Assembly: GCA_934168325.1 (NCBI GenBank)
Contig: CAKPNG010000020.1
Span: 1 to 28,807, forward strand
DNA length: 28,807 bases
Source: an uncultured Bacilli bacterium
GTDB taxonomy: Bacteria > Bacillota_I > Bacilli_A > RFN20 > CAG-826
Reading direction: 5' to 3'
The notes under the pieces were generated by a model. That model saw only the letters and a program-made list of their open reading frames with translations. It made no database searches and was not told the origin of the DNA. Every line of letters starts with the position of its first letter. Position 1 is the first letter of the stretch. Below are positions 15,185 through 22,783 of the stretch, one piece after another. The translations under genes and the position numbers were made by a program.

Positions 15185-16570
15185 ATGCTTCAATTTTATG
15201 GTAGAAATAAAGAATTAAATAATATCTATGAAGTTTTAGATAATGATAAGCAACAAAATATCTTAGTTTATGGTAGAAGAAGAATTGGTAAGAGTTTTTT
15301 AATTAGAAAAGCATTAGAAAAATATAAAGATAAAAAAGTAATTATTTATCAATGTAAAAATATTAGTGTAGAAACTACTTTAGAACAATTATCTAAAATA
15401 ATTAGAGATATTTTTAATAATAAATTTATTTCATTTACTAATATTGAAGATTTATTTGAATTTTTATTTTCTCAAAATGATTTAATATTATTTTTAGATG
15501 AATATACTTTTTTAGAAGAAAGAGTTAGTGGATTAGATTCAATAATCCAACAAAAAATTGATGAATATAAATATTCATCAAATATGAAACTTATAATATC
15601 AGGATCTGCTATTGATTTAATGAAGAGTATAATTGAATATAATAATCCATTATATGGTAGATTTAATTTAGTAATAGATTTAAAAGAGCATAATTATTTA
15701 GAATCTAGTTTATATTATAAAAATTTTAATAATGAAGATAAGGTATGGTTATATTCATTATTTGGTGGAGAACCTTATTACAATTCATTAATAGATTCTA
15801 ATAAATCAATATTAGATAATATTATTGATTTAGCTATAAAAGAAAATTCACCTTTAGAAATGAATATATTAGCATCTATTAAAAATGAAATAAGTAAAAT
15901 ATCATGTGCTAATGAAGTATTAAATGCTATTGCTATAGGTAAAAAGAAGAATAATGATATAGCTAATTTTGCTCATGTAGATTCAGCAACAATGAATAAT
16001 GCTATAAAGAAATTAATAAGTTTAGATATTATTACTAAAATTAAACCAATTAATTCTAATAGTGATAGAAAATCTTTATATTATATTAAAAGTAATCCTA
16101 TTAGATTTTATTATAAATATATTTATATGAATATAGAAAATAGAGATGCTTTAGGTCCTATTAATTTCTTTAATACATATATATTAGAAGATTTTAAAAC
16201 AAAGTTTATTCCTAATGTATATGAAGATATAGCTAAACAATATTTAATATTAAGAAATAGATTAGGATTAAATGTTCCTATTTTTAATAAAATAGGAACA
16301 TATATATATGATGATCCTAAAAAAAGGATAAATGGACAATTTGATGTAGTAACTATTGATAATAATGGTTATATATTTTATGAAGTTAAATTTATTAAAG
16401 ATATAATAGGAGAAAAAATATTAAATGAAGAAATAGAACAACTTAATAATTTAAATATTAATTATTATAAATTAGGTTTTATTTCTAAAAATGGATCATC
16501 TTTAGATAAAGATAAATATATTTTATATGATATTAATGATTTATATAATTTAAATCTAATTAATAATTAA
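15185..16570 (+). CDS. COG1672/archaeal-type ATPase with DUF234-like C-terminus
   Basis: A 461-residue P-loop protein beginning FYGRNKEL, the usual opening of this ATPase family. Walker A is GRRRIGKS (residues 30-37), Walker B LILFLDEY (100-107), and the sensor-like SGSAIDLM and YGRF follow. The middle carries a winged-helix-like part (KKKNNDIANFAHVDSATMNNAIKKLISLDIITK, about residues 257-289), and the C-terminus (GQFDVVTI...YIFYEVKFIK) has the D...E-V-K core of a DUF234/PD-(D/E)XK-like domain. The ATG at 15185 is 8 nt after GGAGG; the in-frame ATG at 15170 overlaps that ribosome site and was rejected. It is monocistronic. The winged helix could let it bind the 13-bp dyad in its own promoter, but this is inference. 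The function of the family is unclear. Confidence 0.85.
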   Translation: MLQFYGRNKELNNIYEVLDNDKQQNILVYGRRRIGKSFLIRKALEKYKDKKVIIYQCKNISVETTLEQLSKIIRDIFNNKFISFTNIEDLFEFLFSQNDLILFLDEYTFLEERVSGLDSIIQQKIDEYKYSSNMKLIISGSAIDLMKSIIEYNNPLYGRFNLVIDLKEHNYLESSLYYKNFNNEDKVWLYSLFGGEPYYNSLIDSNKSILDNIIDLAIKENSPLEMNILASIKNEISKISCANEVLNAIAIGKKKNNDIANFAHVDSATMNNAIKKLISLDIITKIKPINSNSDRKSLYYIKSNPIRFYYKYIYMNIENRDALGPINFFNTYILEDFKTKFIPNVYEDIAKQYLILRNRLGLNVPIFNKIGTYIYDDPKKRINGQFDVVTIDNNGYIFYEVKFIKDIIGEKILNEEIEQLNNLNINYYKLGFISKNGSSLDKDKYILYDINDLYNLNLINN

Positions 16571-16614
16571 TAGTATATATTGATTATGTTATTGCAATAA
16601 ATTATCTAACACAC

Positions 16615-16677
16615 TTGCGTTTTTATCATAAATTTATAACGCAATAATTGCGTAACAGACTTGTATTTTTAACGCAA
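16615..16677. promoter_or_regulatory. Two tandem TTGCGT/ACGCAA operators, 33 bp apart
   Basis: TTGCGT (16615-16620), ACGCAA (16639-16644), TTGCGT (16648-16653) and ACGCAA (16672-16677). Each inverted pair has an 18-nt spacer, and the second pair repeats the first at exactly +33. The inner ACGCAA-TAA-TTGCGT is itself a palindrome. It lies directly before the HTH-MNT gene, so it is a likely autoregulatory site for its HTH domain. A weak promoter, TTGATT (16580) / TTATCT (16602), precedes it. Confidence 0.7.
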
Positions 16678-16704
16678 AAAAGTTATTATTGTTATGAGGC
16701 GAAA

Positions 16705-17178
16705 ATGATGACGTTAAAACAATTGAGAAAGAGTCACAATATAACACAAGTTGAATGTGCAAAATATCTAGGAATACCATTACGCACATATCAATATTAT
16801 GAACGTGATGATGCAAATCAAAATACTATAAAATATCAATTTTTAGTAGAAAAATTGGAACAATATGGCTTTATAGATGAAACACACGGAATATTAACTA
16901 TAGAGCAAATTAAGAAAGTTTGCGAACCTATATTTATTAAATATAAGGTCCAGTATTGTTATTTATTTGGGTCTTATGCTAAAGGTAAAGCAAAAGAAAC
17001 AAGTGATGTCGATTTATTGGTTTATACAGATGCCACCGGTCTAAAATTTTATGAATTAATTGAAGTACTTAGAGAAAATCTAAAAAAGAAAATTGATTTA
17101 TTAAATCAAGACCAGATTAAAGATAATAATAATCTTATAAATGAAATATTAAAGGATGGAATAAAAATTTATAGATGA
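16705..17178 (+). CDS. HTH-nucleotidyltransferase fusion, MntA-type antitoxin
   Basis: A 157-residue protein fusing an N-terminal XRE-like HTH (residues 3-35, LKQLRKSHNITQVECAKYLG...RTYQYYE) to a minimal nucleotidyltransferase: YLFGSYAKGKA (GS at 89-90) and SDVDLLVY (D101, D103). Known MntA-type antitoxins AMPylate a Tyr in the HEPN partner and so neutralise it. The start at 16705 follows GAGG (16696-16699); a TTG frame to 16648 lies inside the operator and was rejected. The last codons overlap the beginning of the HEPN frame. The fused HTH, absent from the minimal MNT, gives the module its own repressor for the TTGCGT/ACGCAA sites. Codon use here is less extreme than in the neighbouring ATPase, suggesting separate acquisition. 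Confidence 0.85.
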   Translation: MMTLKQLRKSHNITQVECAKYLGIPLRTYQYYERDDANQNTIKYQFLVEKLEQYGFIDETHGILTIEQIKKVCEPIFIKYKVQYCYLFGSYAKGKAKETSDVDLLVYTDATGLKFYELIEVLRENLKKKIDLLNQDQIKDNNNLINEILKDGIKIYR

Positions 17179-17506
17179 TTTTAAAACAAATGACTATTTT
17201 CTTAAAAAGATTATAAAGGATATTAATTTTGTTCTTGATCATACTAAAGATATTGATAATAGTACCGAACTCGAGCAAGACGAAGTACTTCTTGATTCAG
17301 TATTTTTTCGTTTAATACAGATTTCTGAAAATTCCGCTAAGTTAACAGAGGACTTTAAAAATAAAAATAAAGAAGTACCTTGGCATGCTATTAGAGGTTT
17401 GAGAAATCGTATCGTTCATGATTATGGAGATGTAGATGTAAAAATTGTCTATGACACGGTTAAATCGAATTTACCTGAACTTATTTATATTTTGGAGCAT
17501 ATTTAA
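17171..17506 (+). CDS. HEPN-domain toxin (HepT-like), no canonical start codon
   Basis: An open frame of about 111 codons, starting in the last codons of the nucleotidyltransferase gene and ending with TAA at 17504-17506. It encodes a helical HEPN ribonuclease with RNRIVHDY (R78, H83, Y85 counted from 17171), the R-x4-H-x-Y motif of HepT toxins, preceded by WHAIRGL. The frame is closed by TAA at 17162-17164 and contains no ATG, GTG or TTG before the domain; the first plausible initiator is ATA at 17171 (ATA GAT GAT TTT), with AAAGGA at 17151-17156. Either a rare ATA start, a +1 frameshift from the upstream gene, or a start-codon mutation that silences the toxin must explain this. The domain itself looks intact. 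Confidence 0.78.
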   Translation: MDDFKTNDYFLKKIIKDINFVLDHTKDIDNSTELEQDEVLLDSVFFRLIQISENSAKLTEDFKNKNKEVPWHAIRGLRNRIVHDYGDVDVKIVYDTVKSNLPELIYILEHI

Positions 17507-17593
17507 TTTTCATCTATTGCTTGTTATAATTTTCAAAGTATGTTGCTTATTTAAATTTAATTAATAATTAATTATATATCTATAAAAAATTCT

Positions 17594-17632
17594 ATTACAT
17601 AATTAAAATTTAAAGATTATGTAATTTTTTTT
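17594..17632 (+). terminator. Rho-independent terminator
   Basis: ATTACATAAT (17594-17603) and ATTATGTAAT (17616-17625) form a perfect 10-bp stem with a 12-nt loop, followed by T8. It separates the HEPN/MNT module from the sugar operon. Confidence 0.8.
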
Positions 17633-17702
17633 ACGTTCAATTAAACTCACTTATTTTCTAGTCGGAAGATAAAGAAAAATGTTAATTATAACTAAATTTA
17701 TG

Positions 17703-17731
17703 TTTACTTTAACGTTAAAGTATGTTATAAA
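17703..17731 (+). promoter_or_regulatory. Sugar-operon promoter with 18-bp LacI-type palindrome
   Basis: TTTACT (17703-17708), a 17-nt spacer and TATAAA (17726-17731) with an extended TG (17723-17724). The perfect palindrome TACTTTAACGTTAAAGTA lies at 17705-17722, overlapping the -35 and spacer. Its central CG and A/T-rich flanks are typical of LacI/GalR-family operators. No such regulator gene is in the window. Confidence 0.7.
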
Positions 17732-17739
17732 TTAATCAA

Positions 17740-17754
17740 ATGTAAGCGGTTTCT
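17740..17754 (+). promoter_or_regulatory. cre site (CcpA catabolite control)
   Basis: ATGTAAGCGGTTTCT fits every position of the Bacillus consensus WTGNAARCGNWWWCW. It starts about at the predicted transcription start, where CcpA binding would block transcription. Overlapping it, GCGGT (17746-17750) and ACCGC (17759-17763) can form a small hairpin next to the GGGAGG ribosome site (17765-17770). Confidence 0.72.
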
Positions 17755-17777
17755 TTATACCGCAGGGAGGAAATTCA

Positions 17778-19565
17778 ATGAAAATAAAGAGAAGTATTAT
17801 GTTGTTACCTTTTTTATTGTGTACGACTCCGATTATAGTTTCATGTAATAATAATGAACCAAATCCTAATGTGCCTAGTAATAATGTTCAAATTAAAGTA
17901 ACTTCAACTATTAAAGAAGTAACTGTTGGAAATACTATTGTTATTAGAGTTTTAGTTTCAGGAACAGCTAAACGTGACGTTATCTGGTCTAGTTCAAACG
18001 AAAATGTAGCTATAGTTGATGGTGGAAAAGTAACAGGAATTAGTGAAGGTAAAGCCGAAATTAAAATTAGTTTAGCTTCAGATCCTAAGATTTTTACATC
18101 AGTAGAAATAACTGTTATTAAAGCTAATAAACCTACAAATATAAAAATAAATGGTGAAGGAGAAATTGTAGGCTGGGTTAATGAAGATTCAATAATAAGT
18201 GTAACATTAACACCTGAAAATGCTGACCCTCGTTTAAATTATAAATCTAGTGATGAAGAAATTGCGAAAGTAGACGAAAATGGGAAGATTTCTTTTATAA
18301 AAGAAGGAAATGTAGAAATTACTGTAACTTCTGCTTCAGATCCATCAGTTTTTGATAAAAAAACTTATATAGTTAAAAAAGGAATGTTTTTTACAAATAA
18401 AGGTGGTTATTCAGATAATATTAGCTATACTCATCAAGGAGATAAAGAAGGTTATATCGAAACTAAAAACGCCTTATTTGAGGGTGATAATCCTGCTGCC
18501 ATAGCTTGGTTTAATGCTACACCTCAAATTAAATATTATGCTGAAGTTAATTATAATATTTTAAATTCTACTAGTGATGGATGGACTAGAGTTGGTATTG
18601 GTAGTGGAACTAATGATAATGATACTAGAGGTTTTTATTTTTCACCTAAAGAAGGACAAAAAACAGTTATGATGGATTTTCCTAATAGTTGGGGAGCTCC
18701 TGCTTCTAGATCAATGATTTGGCAAGTTAATGGAATTAAAGATTTTGATCCTACTAACATAACTTTAGGTGTATTAAGAAATGGTAATGAATATTATTAC
18801 ACAATAAATGGTTCTTTATATTGGTATGAAGTTAATAATCGTTTTAATAATATGGGTACTTTACCAGTAGTTTTATCTAAAGATACATCATTTATTGCTA
18901 GTGATGCTAAATATATTACTGATATTAATAGTTTAGATGCAATGATTAATTCTAAAGATTTTAATAAGAAATTCTTTAATAGTGGTTCTTCAAGCGGCCA
19001 AGTTACTGTTGTTAGTGATTCTGAATTTAAATTTAATAATATTTATGAGAATGAAGATAATTATCGTTTCAGAGATCAATGTGTTAAATCTTATGGTGAT
19101 AAGGGAATGATTGGTGGCAATTTTACTATTGAATTTGATGTCGCTGATTATCAAAACTTTACTGATGATATTAATTCAATGTTAGGTGTTGCTTTAAGAA
19201 GATACGATACAGATGAACCAGTAATTTGTGATTCTATCATGGTTGATGAACAATCTTTCCATTTTAGAACTTGGAATTATAATTCGCAATTCTCGTATGG
19301 AACTATTGCTAATGCTAGTTACAATTCAGATAAATTTGAAGCTTTAACAAAAGACTTAAAGAAGACTCATGTAAAAATAGAAAGAACTATGGGAAGTATT
19401 TCTTCTACATTTAAAGTTTATTTAAATGATAAAGAATATAAGTTCTTCGATGCTAATAATATGGAAAAAACTTTAAAAATAAATTATACAGGAAAATACT
19501 TAATTATGATTGGTGCAAATCACGCTAAAGGTACTGTTAAGAATTTTACTTTTAAAGAAATATAA
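17778..19565 (+). CDS. Surface lipoprotein, two Big_2-like repeats plus unrecognised C-terminal module
   Basis: A 595-residue protein with lipoprotein signal peptide, lipobox IVSC (Cys23). Two Big_2 (bacterial Ig-like) domains occupy about residues 38-115 and 118-200; both show the W/Y-x-SS-[ND]-E-x-A-V-D-x-G-K-[VI] core. Residues about 205-595 form a module shared with the next gene: ten or more beta-strands, GIGSGTND, FYFSPKEGQKTVMMDFPNSWG, and RNGNEYYYTINGSLYWYE, then a second half with YGDKGMIGGNFTIEFDV and a terminal YTGKYLIMIGANHAKGTVKNFTF. This looks like two concanavalin-A-like (lectin/laminin G) sandwiches and suggests glycan binding. GGGAGG lies 7 nt before the ATG. First gene of the operon. 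Confidence 0.85.
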   Translation: MKIKRSIMLLPFLLCTTPIIVSCNNNEPNPNVPSNNVQIKVTSTIKEVTVGNTIVIRVLVSGTAKRDVIWSSSNENVAIVDGGKVTGISEGKAEIKISLASDPKIFTSVEITVIKANKPTNIKINGEGEIVGWVNEDSIISVTLTPENADPRLNYKSSDEEIAKVDENGKISFIKEGNVEITVTSASDPSVFDKKTYIVKKGMFFTNKGGYSDNISYTHQGDKEGYIETKNALFEGDNPAAIAWFNATPQIKYYAEVNYNILNSTSDGWTRVGIGSGTNDNDTRGFYFSPKEGQKTVMMDFPNSWGAPASRSMIWQVNGIKDFDPTNITLGVLRNGNEYYYTINGSLYWYEVNNRFNNMGTLPVVLSKDTSFIASDAKYITDINSLDAMINSKDFNKKFFNSGSSSGQVTVVSDSEFKFNNIYENEDNYRFRDQCVKSYGDKGMIGGNFTIEFDVADYQNFTDDINSMLGVALRRYDTDEPVICDSIMVDEQSFHFRTWNYNSQFSYGTIANASYNSDKFEALTKDLKKTHVKIERTMGSISSTFKVYLNDKEYKFFDANNMEKTLKINYTGKYLIMIGANHAKGTVKNFTFKEI

Positions 19566-19588
19566 AGCAAATAAAGGAGAGAATAATA

Positions 19589-21583
19589 ATGAAGAAAATT
19601 GCTTTAATTGGAACAGTTTTAGGAACTATTCTTGGATCAACTAGTGTTTTAGTATCTTGTAATTCTAATCCACCTGTAGTAACACCATCTAATAAGGTTA
19701 GTAGTGTTAAAATTACAAATGATGTTTTTACATTCTTTATTGGAGATGAAGTTCAAATTAATACTAAAATTGAAGTCGTTGGAGAAGATACTGATAAGTC
19801 ATTAATTTATAAAACTAGTGATGATAAGATAGCAACAGTATCAAATACTGGACTTGTTAAATTTTTAAACGCTGGTAAAGTTGAAATTAGTGTTTATAGT
19901 GCTTTTGATCAAAAAGTTAGTGATAAAATCAATTTTGTTATTAATAAAAAAGTACCTACTGAAATTAAGATTAATAAAGATGTAACTACTGGTAGAGTAG
20001 GAGACACTATTGATTTTAAATATGATGTTAGTCCTAAAGAATGTATTGAAGATGTTAAAATAGAAATCAGTGATAAAGATGTATTAGAGATAACTAATAA
20101 TAAAATTAAATTATTAAAAGATGGTACATCAAATATAAGCGTTATTTCTAAAGAAGATAATAATGTTAAAGATGAATTAACAATTGTTGTTTCTAAAGCT
20201 TTACCAGATTCAATTACAATTAATAATACAAAAACAACTTATTATGTTGGCGATACTTTTGAATTAGATTATGTAATTAATGGTGTAGATCCAGATAAAA
20301 ACATTAATGTAACAATTGACAATGAAGAAATTGCTACAATTGACGGGAATAAAGTTACTATTATCAAAGAAGGAACAGCTAATATAACAATAAGTTCAGT
20401 GGCAAATAAAGAAATTTTTGCTACTTTAACAATCAAAGCTATTAAACCTGCTTTTATAATGAATAAAGAAGGATATAGTAAAAATGTTGATTATACTCAT
20501 ATGAATGATGAAGAAGCTTATCTTCAAACTGCTTCTGTAAGTGATACTGATAATCCACATGCTTTTGCAATGTTTAATGTTTATAGTACTAGATATTATG
20601 CTGAAGCAAAAGTTTCAATGATTGGTTCATCTAATGATGGATGGGCTAGATTTGGAATTGGTTCAGCTAAAGATGATATTGATGGACAAGCAAGAGCATT
20701 TTTCTTCTCACCAAAAGAAGGACAAAAAACTGTTATGATGGATGTTCCAAATACTTGGGGAGCTATCACTGCTCAATCAATGATTTGGCAAGCTAACGGT
20801 ATTAATACAATGGATCCAACTGATTTAAAACTTGGCATTTTAAGAGATGGAGATAATTATTATTATTTATTAAATGATAAGTTATATTGGTATGAAATTA
20901 ATGCTAATTTCCATGATACTAATACTTATCCAACTATTATCACTAAAGATACTCAAATCAATATTACTGATTGGATGTCAACCACTGATAATACTCAAAT
21001 AGAGGCTAAACTTAATTTAGCAACTATGAAACAAAAATTCTTTAATGCTGATACTAATGGACGTGTAAATTTTGAAAGTGATTCTAAATTTAGCATTTCT
21101 GGTGGAGATACAATGCAAAATGCATCAGTTAAGCCATATGGTGATAAAGGATTATTACAAGGTAATTTTGCTATTGAATTTGATTTGAGCAATGTAGGTT
21201 CTGATAATCCTAACGATAATAATAATCGTATTGGCTTAATGTTAAGAAAAGTAGGAATTGAAAGTCCTTATGTATCTGATTCTTTTGCAATGACTAATAA
21301 TGGTGCACCAGCATTTGATTATCGTGTATTTAAATGGAGTGGTGGTAATCATACTTATTGGGAAACTCAAAACGAAGCAACTAGAGCTAATGGTGAAACA
21401 GTTAATGGTCATTATAAGATTACTAGAACAATAAAAGATAATAGTGCTACTTTAGTATTATCTTTCAATAATAAAGAAGTTTTAAATATTCCTAGTTCAT
21501 ATACTGGTGATTATCATCTTATGTTTGGAGCAAATTATGCTTCAGGTTCATTTGATAATGTTACTTTTTATGGAATAAAATAA
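19589..21583 (+). CDS. Paralogous surface lipoprotein, three Big_2-like repeats
   Basis: A 664-residue protein with lipobox VLVSC (Cys24). Three Big_2-like repeats (about residues 38-118, 120-200 and 205-285) replace the two of the preceding gene. The C-terminal 375 residues match the shared module almost block by block (FFFSPKEGQKTVMMDVPNTWG, RDGDNYYYLLNDKLYWYE, PYGDKGLLQGNFAIEFDL, LMFGANYASGSFDNVTFYG). AAAGGAGAG precedes the ATG at normal spacing, 23 nt after the previous stop. This is a tandem duplication with gain or loss of one Ig-like spacer. By position in a GH43-ABC operon it is probably a surface glycan-binding protein, functionally comparable to SusE/F-like binders of other phyla, though not homologous. 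Confidence 0.85.
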   Translation: MKKIALIGTVLGTILGSTSVLVSCNSNPPVVTPSNKVSSVKITNDVFTFFIGDEVQINTKIEVVGEDTDKSLIYKTSDDKIATVSNTGLVKFLNAGKVEISVYSAFDQKVSDKINFVINKKVPTEIKINKDVTTGRVGDTIDFKYDVSPKECIEDVKIEISDKDVLEITNNKIKLLKDGTSNISVISKEDNNVKDELTIVVSKALPDSITINNTKTTYYVGDTFELDYVINGVDPDKNINVTIDNEEIATIDGNKVTIIKEGTANITISSVANKEIFATLTIKAIKPAFIMNKEGYSKNVDYTHMNDEEAYLQTASVSDTDNPHAFAMFNVYSTRYYAEAKVSMIGSSNDGWARFGIGSAKDDIDGQARAFFFSPKEGQKTVMMDVPNTWGAITAQSMIWQANGINTMDPTDLKLGILRDGDNYYYLLNDKLYWYEINANFHDTNTYPTIITKDTQINITDWMSTTDNTQIEAKLNLATMKQKFFNADTNGRVNFESDSKFSISGGDTMQNASVKPYGDKGLLQGNFAIEFDLSNVGSDNPNDNNNRIGLMLRKVGIESPYVSDSFAMTNNGAPAFDYRVFKWSGGNHTYWETQNEATRANGETVNGHYKITRTIKDNSATLVLSFNNKEVLNIPSSYTGDYHLMFGANYASGSFDNVTFYGIK

Positions 21584-21601
21584 GATATTAATAGGTATAT
21601 T

Positions 21602-22783
21602 ATGTTTGGTTTTAAGAGATTATCTATATTAACTTTAATCACTATTACTAATTTTGTTATCACTTCATGTAGTGATAACAAAATAGATAATCCACCAAAC
21701 ATTGAATATACTAATAATTATTATAAAAACTCTATTAAATTTGATATAGGAAAAAAAGAAAAAGGGTTTGGTCCTTGTGCTGATCCATTTTGCATAAAAA
21801 CTGATGATGGATATTATTTATATTCGACTAATGCAACTGTTTTTAGAGGTGATGAATATGGATATCGCTTTGATTATGGTCCAATTTGGAAAAGTTATGA
21901 TCTAATAAATTGGAGTTACGTTGGTAGTGTATTTGATGGACAAGAAGATGCTTTAAAATGGGGTCAACAATATAGTGGAGTAGTCCCTGGAGTTTGGGCT
22001 CCTAATGTAGTAAAAATTAATGATCAATATAATTATTATTATACATTAAGTGCTGGTTCTTCTTATAATCCTGGAATTGGAGTAGCAACTTCTATTACTC
22101 CTTATGGTCCTTGGACACATTATGGGAAAGTGTTTAATAGTGATGAAATAGGAGTTTATAATTCTTCAGATCAAGATGTATTTGTTGATGATGATGGTAG
22201 AGCTTATATGATTTGGGGAAGTGGAGATGGAATTTATGTAGTTGAATTATCTCCTGATGGAATTGATTTATATGGTGGTGTTGAATATGCTAAAAACCAT
22301 ATGCATAAAATAGCTGGTTGGGGCTGGGTTCAAGGATCAATAGATAATTTTGAAGCAGCCCATATTATAAAAAAAGATGGCTATTATTATTTATTCTTAT
22401 CTTTAGGTGGATGGGATGGTGGAATTAATGCTGGATATCATGTTGTTGTAGCAAAAAGTAAGTCTTTGTTAGGTGGATTTAAAGATTCACTAGGTAATGA
22501 TATGATGTCGAGTGGAGATGGTGATATTGTTATCGACAATAATAAAGAATTTGCTACTGGAGTTGGTCATTGTTCAGTAGTATTAGATGATATTGGTGAT
22601 TATTGGATGATATATCATGGATATGATCAAACTAGTACAAATCCTGAGACTAGAACTTTATTTATTGACAAACTTTTATGGGATGAAAAGACATTAATGC
22701 CTTATGTATATGATAAGATTGCATCAAGTAAAGAACAACTAGGACCAAAAATAATTATTAAAAAGAAAGAGGAATCATATTGA
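21602..22783 (+). CDS. GH43-family lipoprotein glycosidase
   Basis: A 393-residue protein with lipobox ITSC (Cys23) and one GH43 five-bladed beta-propeller. Catalytic features: the general base Asp61 in ADPFCI, the pKa-tuning Asp190 (or Asp192) in NSSDQDVFVDDDG, the acid Glu251 in EAAHIIKKDGYYYLF, and His323 in GVGHCSVV. PGVWAPNV, GIGVATS and YGPWTHYGK are typical of arabinanase/arabinofuranosidase-like members. It would act outside the cell on arabinose- or xylose-containing oligosaccharides; the exact specificity cannot be read from the sequence. It starts 18 nt after the lipoprotein gene with a weak TAGG site. A tandem paralogue follows, sharing an identical 28-nt block (CCTTGGACACATTATGGGAA inside it). 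Confidence 0.86.
   Translation: MFGFKRLSILTLITITNFVITSCSDNKIDNPPNIEYTNNYYKNSIKFDIGKKEKGFGPCADPFCIKTDDGYYLYSTNATVFRGDEYGYRFDYGPIWKSYDLINWSYVGSVFDGQEDALKWGQQYSGVVPGVWAPNVVKINDQYNYYYTLSAGSSYNPGIGVATSITPYGPWTHYGKVFNSDEIGVYNSSDQDVFVDDDGRAYMIWGSGDGIYVVELSPDGIDLYGGVEYAKNHMHKIAGWGWVQGSIDNFEAAHIIKKDGYYYLFLSLGGWDGGINAGYHVVVAKSKSLLGGFKDSLGNDMMSSGDGDIVIDNNKEFATGVGHCSVVLDDIGDYWMIYHGYDQTSTNPETRTLFIDKLLWDEKTLMPYVYDKIASSKEQLGPKIIIKKKEESY

Noticed and set aside
16634..16816. Antisense 60-codon frame over the HTH-MNT gene start
   Set aside because: It covers the operator and the well-supported HTH on the other strand, has no ribosome site and is not protein-like.
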